Origin: Mycobacterium angelicum
GTDB lineage: Bacteria; Actinomycetota; Actinomycetes; Mycobacteriales; Mycobacteriaceae
Direction of reading: 5' to 3'
Assembly (NCBI RefSeq): GCF_002086155.1
Contig: NZ_MVHE01000006.1
Location: 1 to 64,000 of the forward strand
Length of the DNA: 64,000 nt
The notes beneath the pieces are model-generated. The model saw nothing but the letters and a program-made list of their open reading frames with translations. It did no database searches and was not told the origin of the DNA. A program made the position numbers and the translations under genes. Position 1 is the stretch's first letter. Each line of letters begins with the position of its first letter. This document shows, piece by piece, positions 58,177 through 64,000 of this stretch.

Positions 58177-58853
58177 CTATTGCCCCCTCTTGCCCGCGAA
58201 GGTGCCTGGTTGTACGGGTTTTGCGGCGTGTCTGCGTGCAGACACGCACGCCCGGCGGGTTGGGGGGTTCCCGCGACCAGGTGCAGCGGTATTACGCCCG
58301 CCCAGTATGGCAGTGCGTGGTCTTGCGGATCGTCCACCGCTCCGCCGTCGCGCACCTTGGCCGAGACTTCGACCAGATCGAGCGCGAGCACCGCGGTCGC
58401 GGCCAGCTCGCGCGCGTTCGGGGGCCGGCAGTCGGCCGCGCGACCGGGCCGGATGTGGTCGAGCAGGGCAGCCAGGGCCCGTCGCTTCTCGGTCTGGTCT
58501 TCCACCAGTCGTGCGGTACCCAGCACCACTACCGAGCGGTAGTTCAGCGAGTGATGCATCGCCGAACGGGCCAGCACCAGCCCGTCGACGAGCGTCGCGG
58601 TGACGCATACCGGCAGGCCGGCTCGCTTCGCGGCGAGCATGGGCGCGCTGCCGGTAGAACCGTGTAGGTACAGGGTTTCGCCGACACGGCAGTGCGTGGT
58701 GGGCAGCACCACCGGCCGGTCGTCGCTGACATAGCCGAGGTGGCACACCAGCGCCTCGTCCAGGATGCCGTGGACGGTCACGCGGTCGTAGTGCGCGCGT
58801 TCGCGATAACGGGTGGGCGTTGTTCGCTGCGTGGGGTGGTAAGCGGTTTCCAT
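58173..58853 (-). CDS. Pyridoxamine 5'-phosphate oxidase-like FMN-binding protein
   Basis: A 226-residue split-barrel flavoprotein: ALVCHLGYVSDDRPVVLPTTHCRVGETLYLHGSTGSAPM, then HHSLNYRSVVVLGTARLVED. It is the FMN-binding/PPOX group often paired with MocR regulators, and is divergent from one here. It may act on a vitamin B6 compound or a small redox substrate. Confidence 0.82.
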   Translation of the reverse strand: METAYHPTQRTTPTRYRERAHYDRVTVHGILDEALVCHLGYVSDDRPVVLPTTHCRVGETLYLHGSTGSAPMLAAKRAGLPVCVTATLVDGLVLARSAMHHSLNYRSVVVLGTARLVEDQTEKRRALAALLDHIRPGRAADCRPPNARELAATAVLALDLVEVSAKVRDGGAVDDPQDHALPYWAGVIPLHLVAGTPQPAGRACLHADTPQNPYNQAPSRARGGNS

Positions 58854-58870
58854 CGGATTGCCCTTAATTT

Positions 58871-58905
58871 TGTACTAGTACATAATAGACTATGTGCCAG
58901 TACAT
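58871..58905. promoter_or_regulatory. Candidate MocR operator: palindrome TGTACTAGTACA plus a second AGTACAT 22 bp away
   Basis: A 12-bp perfect palindrome (58871-58882) contains AGTACAT; the same heptamer recurs at 58899-58905. The 22-bp spacing is two DNA turns, as expected for direct repeats bound by a MocR dimer. The second copy overlaps the start of the MocR gene. CATAAT (58881-58886) lies 7 bases before the GTG and could be a -10 box for a leaderless mRNA. Confidence 0.6.
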
Positions 58906-60222
58906 TACAGGATCGAGGGGACGGGTGCCGAGTCGATAGCCGCCAACGTGGAGTCGGCCATCTCGCACGGCGAGCTGTCGCCAGGCGACGCTTTGCCGCC
59001 CATCCGCGAGGTCGCCGCCGAGCTCGGCGTCAACCCCAACACCGTCGCCGCGGCCTACCGACTGCTGCGCGACCGTGGGGCGGTCGAAACCGCGGGGCGG
59101 CGCGGAACGCGGGTGCGGAGCCGGCCCGCCACCACGCCCCGGTCCTTGCTAGGTCTTGCCGTCCCCGCGGGTGCGCGCGACTTGTCGACGGGGAATCCCG
59201 ACCCCGCGCTGTTGCCGATCGCCGACGCACACTGGCCGGGACCGGCGGGGCGGCGGCCGCTGCTATACGGGCAGTCGGCGATGTCGGCCGAGTTGGCCGA
59301 CATCGCCCGCGCCGCTCTGCAGGCAGACCGGGTGCCCGCCAAGCACCTCGCGGTGACCAGCGGCGCGCTGGACGGCATCGAGCGGGTGCTCAGCGCGTAC
59401 CTGCGCCCGGGCGACCGGGTTGCCGTCGAGGACCCGGGCTGGGCCAATCTGCTGGATCTCATTGCCGCACTGGGGCTTTCGGCCGAACCGGTGGGAGTCG
59501 ACGACGAGGGCCCAGTGATTCTGGACATGGCCCGGGCGTTGCGCCGAGGTGTGCAAGCGGTGCTGGTGACAAGCCGTGCGCAGAACCCGACCGGGGCGGC
59601 ATTGTCCGCGGATCGGGCCGGCGCGCTGCGCAGCCTGCTGGCCGGCCGCGCTGACGACGTGCTGGTTGTCGAGGACGATCACTGCGCGGGGATCGCCGGC
59701 GCCGCACTGCATACCCTGGCCGGGTCGACGCGCCGCTGGGCTTTTGTCCGGTCTGCGTCCAAGGCTTGTGGGCCCGACCTGCGCCTGGCCGTGCTGGCCG
59801 GAGACCGGCGCACGGTCGAGCGAGTGCATGGGCGGCTGCGGCTCGGGCCGGGATGGGTGAGTCACCTGCTGCAGGAACTCGCGGTGAGCCTCTGGTCGGA
59901 CGACGCGGCGACGGAACGCGTCAACGACGCCGAGCAGCGCTACACCGACAACCGCGTGCGGGTGTGCGCCGCCCTCGCCGAGCGCGACGTCACCGCTTTC
60001 GGCCGGTCCGGGCTCAACGTGTGGATTCCGGTTCCCGACGAGGCGGTCGCCATCAGCCGGCTGCTCAATGCCGGCTGGGGGGCTGCGCCCGGGACGCGGT
60101 TCCGCATCCGCAGCGCTCCCGGAATGCGCATCACCATCGCCGATCTGACTGCCGGTGAGATCGAGCCGCTCGCCGACGCGATAGCCGAGGCGGTGCTGGT
60201 TACCGGTCGCCGCAGCGTGTAG
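58894..60222 (+). CDS. MocR/PdxR-type GntR regulator with aminotransferase-like domain
   Basis: A 442-residue regulator. The N-terminal GntR helix-turn-helix (about 10-75) has SHGELSPGDALPPIREVAAELGVNPNTVAAAYRLL; the C-terminal fold-type I domain keeps the PLP Lys in RSASKACGPDLRLAVLAG and the Asp in VVEDDHCAG. Such proteins sense PLP and control B6 or amino-acid genes; here the target is likely the divergent PPOX gene. GTG 58894 is used. Its end overlaps the convergent glycosylase gene by 23 bp. Confidence 0.86.
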   Translation: MPVHYRIEGTGAESIAANVESAISHGELSPGDALPPIREVAAELGVNPNTVAAAYRLLRDRGAVETAGRRGTRVRSRPATTPRSLLGLAVPAGARDLSTGNPDPALLPIADAHWPGPAGRRPLLYGQSAMSAELADIARAALQADRVPAKHLAVTSGALDGIERVLSAYLRPGDRVAVEDPGWANLLDLIAALGLSAEPVGVDDEGPVILDMARALRRGVQAVLVTSRAQNPTGAALSADRAGALRSLLAGRADDVLVVEDDHCAGIAGAALHTLAGSTRRWAFVRSASKACGPDLRLAVLAGDRRTVERVHGRLRLGPGWVSHLLQELAVSLWSDDAATERVNDAEQRYTDNRVRVCAALAERDVTAFGRSGLNVWIPVPDEAVAISRLLNAGWGAAPGTRFRIRSAPGMRITIADLTAGEIEPLADAIAEAVLVTGRRSV

Positions 60223-60820
60223 CCGGGGTGAGGCGAATGCCGGCCGCTTGAGCGGCCTCGGCGTAGGCGTCCGCGAGGCGGGGCAATGTCGCGTGGGCGT
60301 TGCGGCCGCTCGGGTTGGGCAGCACCCACAGCTCGGTTCCGGGATAGCCGGGATAGCCGGGATATGGGGAAAGCTGCTTGCCCAGCTTGGCCTGGCGGTC
60401 GCCGAAGGCCGCCCGGTATGCGGTGATTCCGAGAACGGCGACCACCCGTGGTGAGAGGTCTTGAACCATCCGGTCCAGTTTCTGTCTACCCGTGATCAGT
60501 TCGCCGGCGGTCAGTTCGTCGGCGCCCGCGGTCGCCCGCTCCACCAGGTTGGTGATGCCGATCCCGCGGCTCAACACGTAGTCCCGGTCAGCGGCGGCAA
60601 ACCCAGACGAGGCGTCGATCAGGTACTCGGTGATGCCGGCACGATAGAGCGCCGGCCAGAAGCGATTGCCACGCGGGGCGAAATGGGCCTGCACCGCAGC
60701 GGTTCTCAATCCTGGGTTGATGCCGACGAACAGTAGCCGGACCTGATCGGAGATCAGGTCCGGCAGCGTCTTGCCGCTGAACTGCTTGAGTTCGTCGCGG
60801 GTGAACCGGACGCCATCCAT
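60200..60820 (-). CDS. Mug-type G/U(T)-mismatch uracil-DNA glycosylase
   Basis: A 206-residue member of the Mug/TDG family. The active-site motif GINPG (in LLFVGINPGL) and the intercalation motif NPSGRNAH are both present. It removes uracil or thymine mispaired with G. A YPGYPGYPG insertion lies at about 153-161, from a 9-bp tandem repeat. It occupies the place between ilvA and treZ where M. tuberculosis has vapBC11. Confidence 0.88.
   Translation of the reverse strand: MDGVRFTRDELKQFSGKTLPDLISDQVRLLFVGINPGLRTAAVQAHFAPRGNRFWPALYRAGITEYLIDASSGFAAADRDYVLSRGIGITNLVERATAGADELTAGELITGRQKLDRMVQDLSPRVVAVLGITAYRAAFGDRQAKLGKQLSPYPGYPGYPGTELWVLPNPSGRNAHATLPRLADAYAEAAQAAGIRLTPATRCGDR
60339..60365. repeat. 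9-bp unit CCGGGATAG, two exact copies plus one with a single change
   Basis: The repeat lies in frame in the Mug gene, encoding three YPG triplets between the catalytic domain strands. Confidence 0.8.
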
Positions 60821-60837
60821 GGTTCAGCCTAAACGTG

Positions 60838-62568
60838 TCAGGCGCGCAATATCGCGAACGAGTGCCCAGGCAGCTCGGTCGTCTCGGCGCCGACCTTGGG
60901 TGAATCCCAGGCCAGCACCAACTCTCCGGTGACCGGCACGCTGGCCGCCCCGGTGCCGAGGTTGCAGGCGATCGCAATTCGATTGCGGCGCAGCACGATC
61001 CAGCGTTCGTCTTCGTCGTAGTCGACGACGAGGTGGTCCAGCCAGGGGTCGGCCAGCTCGGCTTCGCTATGCCGCAGCGCGATCAGGTCGCGATACAGCT
61101 GCAGCAGCCGGGCATGATCGCCGGACTCCGGCTCAGCCCAGTTCAGCTTTGAGCGCTGAAATGTCTGCGGGTCCTGTGGGTCGGGGAGGTCTCCCTTTTT
61201 TGAGGCGTCCCAGCCGTGTTCGGCGAATTCGGCCTTTCGTCCCTCGGCGGTGGCCCGGGCCAGCTCCGGTTCGGGATGCGAGCTGAAGAACTGGAACGGC
61301 GTTTTCGCTCCCCACTCTTCGCCCATGAAAAGCATTGCAGTGTAGGGCGATCCGAGTACCAGTGCCGCTTTGACGGCAAGCTGGCCGGCGGTGAGGTTTT
61401 GCGACGGCCGGTCGCCGAGCGCGCGATTGCCGACCTGGTCGTGGGTGCAGGTGTAGGCGAGCAATCTAGTGGCCGGGATGCGGGCGGTGTCCAGCGGGCG
61501 CCCGTGGCGCCGGCACCGGAACGACGAATACGTGCCGGCGTGGAAGAAGCCGTGGCGCAGTGTGTGCGCAAGTGTGGCCAGCGATCCGAAGTCGCTGTAG
61601 TAACCTTGCCGCTCCCCGGAGACGGCGGTGTGGATGGCATGGTGGATGTCGTCGTCCCACTGCGCGGTGATTCCGTAACCGGCCTCCTCGCGCGGGGTGA
61701 TCAGCCGCGGGTCATTGAGATCGCTTTCGGCGATCAGCGATAGCGGACGGCCTAATTGTGTTGCTAGCCAATCGGTTTCGGTGGACAACTCTTCGAGAAT
61801 GTGCACCGCGGTGACATCCACCAGCGCGTGCACGGCATCTAAGCGCAGGCCGTCGGCGTGGAAGTCCCGCATCCAGCGCAGCGCGCAGCCGATGATGTAG
61901 CGGCGCACCTCGTCGGAGTCGGCGTCGGCGATATTGATGCCCTCGCCCCACGGGTTGCTGGCCGACGACAGGTAGGGCCCGAACCGCGGCAGATAGTTTC
62001 CCGACGGGCCGAGGTGGTTGAAGACCGCGTCGATCAGCACACCCAAACCACGCGCGTGGCAAGCGTCGACGAATCGGACCAGCCCGTCGGGGCCGCCGTA
62101 GGGTTCGTGCACGCTATACCACAGCACGCCGTCGTATCCCCAGCCGTGCGTGCCGGCAAACGAGTTGACCGGCATCAGCTCGACGAAGTCGATCCCCAGA
62201 TCGACCAGATAGTCCAGCTTTTCGATGGCCGAGTCGAAAGTGCCGCCGGCGGTGAAGGTGCCGATATGCAGTTCGTAGATCAGCGCGCCCGCCGCGGTCT
62301 TGCCGGGCCAGTCGTCATCGGTCCAAGCGGCTCGTGCGGCATCCCAGAGCTGAGATCGTTCATGTACACCGTCGGGCTGGCGCGCCGATCGCGGGTCGGG
62401 CAGCACGGTGGGGTCGTCGTCGAGCAGGTATCCGTACCGGGCGTCGGGTGGCGCCTCGACCGTCGCGTGCCACCAGCCGCCGTCGGTGCGGGTCATCGGG
62501 TGCACCGAGCCGTCGACGTCGAGGCGTACCAGCTCGGGTTTGGGCGCCCAGACCCGGAATTCAGCCAC
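60838..62568 (-). CDS. treZ: Maltooligosyltrehalose trehalohydrolase
   Basis: A 576-residue GH13 enzyme that releases trehalose from maltooligosyltrehalose. The N-terminal CBM48-like domain is followed by the barrel: DAVFNHLG, nucleophile Asp in DGLRLDAVHAL, acid Glu in IAESDLND, and THDQVGN. GTG 62568 overlaps the treY stop by 8 bp, so the pair is translationally coupled. Trehalose feeds mycolate carrier (TMM) synthesis. Confidence 0.95.
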   Translation of the reverse strand: MAEFRVWAPKPELVRLDVDGSVHPMTRTDGGWWHATVEAPPDARYGYLLDDDPTVLPDPRSARQPDGVHERSQLWDAARAAWTDDDWPGKTAAGALIYELHIGTFTAGGTFDSAIEKLDYLVDLGIDFVELMPVNSFAGTHGWGYDGVLWYSVHEPYGGPDGLVRFVDACHARGLGVLIDAVFNHLGPSGNYLPRFGPYLSSASNPWGEGINIADADSDEVRRYIIGCALRWMRDFHADGLRLDAVHALVDVTAVHILEELSTETDWLATQLGRPLSLIAESDLNDPRLITPREEAGYGITAQWDDDIHHAIHTAVSGERQGYYSDFGSLATLAHTLRHGFFHAGTYSSFRCRRHGRPLDTARIPATRLLAYTCTHDQVGNRALGDRPSQNLTAGQLAVKAALVLGSPYTAMLFMGEEWGAKTPFQFFSSHPEPELARATAEGRKAEFAEHGWDASKKGDLPDPQDPQTFQRSKLNWAEPESGDHARLLQLYRDLIALRHSEAELADPWLDHLVVDYDEDERWIVLRRNRIAIACNLGTGAASVPVTGELVLAWDSPKVGAETTELPGHSFAILRA

Positions 62569-64000
62569 GATCGCGCTCGAGCAGTACGACGGGCAGATCG
62601 GCGAACAATTCGGCAGCTGAGGTCGGTCCGCTGGCCACGGCGCCCGTCAGCCGGTCGGTCCAGGAGCCTTCTGGCAGCGGCACAACGGTGTTGCCCCAAC
62701 CGGTTTCGTGTAGCCGCACCGTCCAGCGGGTCACCGCGACCAAGATGTCCTCGCCGCGACGAAATGCCACCACATGGTCGCTTGCCTGCCCATCGGCAAG
62801 AACCGGCAGATAGCCGCCGCTGAAGGCTTCCGGACGGGCGCGGCGCAACCGAAGCGCTGTGGTCACGACCCGAATCTTGGGATGCTGCAACTCTTTGAGA
62901 GCCGCCCGGCGAATGGCGTAGTCGACCGCACGCCGGTTGTCGGGGTCGACGAGGCTGTCGTCCCAGAGCTCGGTGCCCTGGTAGACGTCGGGTATGCCGG
63001 GCGCGGTCAGCGCCAGCAGCTTTTGGCCCAGCGCGTCGCTGGCGGCATGCGGGTTGAGCTGGGCGACGAGTTTGGTGAGTTCGTCGGCCACCGGCCCGTC
63101 GAGCACGGTATCGAGCCAACGATGCACCGCGTCTTCGAATTCGGCGTTCGGGTCGTTCCAGGAGGTGTGCCAAGCCGCCTCCCGAATGGCCTTTTCGGCG
63201 TAGCCGTGCAGTCGCTCGCGCAGCTGAAGGCTGACCTCGCCGCTGACCGGCCACACTCCGAAGATGTTCTGCCACAAGAACTGTCCGGTCGCGGCATCCG
63301 GGGAGGGGGCGTGTATCTCCCAGCGCGCGACGAATTCCGTCCACAGCGAGGGCACCTGTGACAGCACGCCGATTCGGGCGCGCACGTCCTCACCGCGTTT
63401 GGTGTCATGAGTGGTCAGCGTCGTCATGGTGTGCGGCCACATCCGGGCGCGGGTGGCCGCACTGTGGTGAAACTCCGCGGCGCCGACGCCGAATCGGTGG
63501 GGTTCGCCGCCCACCTCGTTGAGCGACACCAGCCGGGCGTCGCGGTAGAACAGGCAGTCCTCGACCGCCTTGGCGGTCACCGCGCCGCACAGCTGTTGCA
63601 ACCGGCTGGCCGGCTCGCCGCCGCGGGCCAACGCGGCGGCCAGTATCTGCAGCGCGGGGCCGTATTGCGGCGCGGCGGCTTGGGTTGCGGCCAATGCGGT
63701 GGGCAGGGTCGCGGCCAGGCCGGGATAGTCGCAGCGGTACACGTCGATATGGGTGAGCAGGGCGGCCACCGCCTCGGGCAGCAGCGGGTCGTCAGCGCCC
63801 GCGGCCGCCGCGATGCACCGTCGCAGCCTGGCCATTTCACTGCTCAGCGTGTCGGTAGCCGCGCGGATCTTCAGCTCGGCCAACAACGCGGGCATGGCGC
63901 CGTAGTCGACGCCGGCCGATGCCACCAACTCCGTCAGCGCCGCTGCACCCGTCGGATCGATGAACACGCCACCGGTTTCGCGCAGCGCGTCGTAGCCAGT
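62561..64000 (-). CDS. treY: Maltooligosyltrehalose synthase, C-terminal part (runs off the right edge)
   Basis: About 479 residues of TreY are visible; the N-terminal half lies beyond base 64000 and the frame is open to the edge (reading TGYDALRETGGVFIDP there). Recognisable parts are TLTTHDTKRGEDVRARI, the long C-terminal helical region, GIPDVYQGTELWDDSLVDPDNRR, and the terminal beta domain. It converts the reducing end of maltodextrins to trehalose linkage, supplying TreZ. Confidence 0.93.
   Translation of the reverse strand, partial: TGYDALRETGGVFIDPTGAAALTELVASAGVDYGAMPALLAELKIRAATDTLSSEMARLRRCIAAAAGADDPLLPEAVAALLTHIDVYRCDYPGLAATLPTALAATQAAAPQYGPALQILAAALARGGEPASRLQQLCGAVTAKAVEDCLFYRDARLVSLNEVGGEPHRFGVGAAEFHHSAATRARMWPHTMTTLTTHDTKRGEDVRARIGVLSQVPSLWTEFVARWEIHAPSPDAATGQFLWQNIFGVWPVSGEVSLQLRERLHGYAEKAIREAAWHTSWNDPNAEFEDAVHRWLDTVLDGPVADELTKLVAQLNPHAASDALGQKLLALTAPGIPDVYQGTELWDDSLVDPDNRRAVDYAIRRAALKELQHPKIRVVTTALRLRRARPEAFSGGYLPVLADGQASDHVVAFRRGEDILVAVTRWTVRLHETGWGNTVVPLPEGSWTDRLTGAVASGPTSAAELFADLPVVLLERDRG

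Overview
The window is high-GC DNA from a slow-growing, non-tuberculous Mycobacterium. The gene order follows the M. tuberculosis block Rv1527c to Rv1563c almost gene by gene: pks5, papA4, fadD24, adh, Rv1531-Rv1535, ileS, dinX, ansA, lspA, Rv1540, lprI, glbN, Rv1543-Rv1544, Rv1546, dnaE1, fadD11, plsB1, Rv1558, ilvA, treZ, treY. Rv numbers are recalled from knowledge of H37Rv, not from a search. The species cannot be fixed from the sequence alone.

Layout. (1) 1-13.5 kb: a lipooligosaccharide-type lipid locus. It has two pks5-like polyketide synthases (one cut by the left edge), a full-length PapA-type acyltransferase between them, and a divergent fadD24-adh-Rv1531 operon. (2) 14-17.6 kb: a thioesterase and nitronate monooxygenase pair sharing a palindromic promoter with a TetR gene downstream, then two riboswitches: an M-box ahead of the Rv1535 homologue and a translational T-box ahead of ileS. 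(3) 20.7-25.3 kb: an accessory insert between ileS and dinX, with an HxxxD acyltransferase, a GT2 glycosyltransferase fused to a degenerate LytM domain, an unrecognised protein and a methyltransferase. (4) 25.3-34.9 kb: core genes dinX, ansA, lspA, an RluD-like pseudouridine synthase, glbN-lprI and two SDRs, plus a methyltransferase and a YCII/ECF sigma pair. (5) 34.9-42.4 kb: a five-gene, translationally coupled accessory operon. It encodes two Ser/Thr kinase-NHL propeller receptors, a pseudokinase-NHL protein lacking its N-lobe, a one-pass membrane protein with a polyproline tail, and a coiled-coil protein with 50-residue repeats. This is the best candidate here for an undescribed signalling system. 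(6) 42.5-52.2 kb: an SRPBCC protein, a SnoaL-like gene remnant, dnaE1, a cobalt-type nitrile hydratase/thiocyanate hydrolase operon, a divergent PPOX/MerR pair with a 22-bp dyad, and a large glycosyltransferase-methyltransferase fusion. (7) 52.4-64 kb: an intact fadD11 with plsB1, a Ddn-like deazaflavin protein, ilvA, a divergent PNPOx-like/MocR pair, a Mug-type DNA glycosylase, and the trehalose genes treZ and treY (treY cut by the right edge).

The genes join lipid assembly (PKS, FadD, PapA, PlsB1), translation and DNA metabolism (IleS, DnaE1, DinX, Mug) and trehalose synthesis. Four accessory stretches (about 20.8-25.3, 34.9-42.4, 46.8-52.2 and 58.2-60.8 kb) sit where M. tuberculosis holds nothing or other genes (PPE21, frdABCD/mmpL6, vapBC11). 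I see no insertion sequences, tRNA or rRNA genes, or CRISPR arrays.
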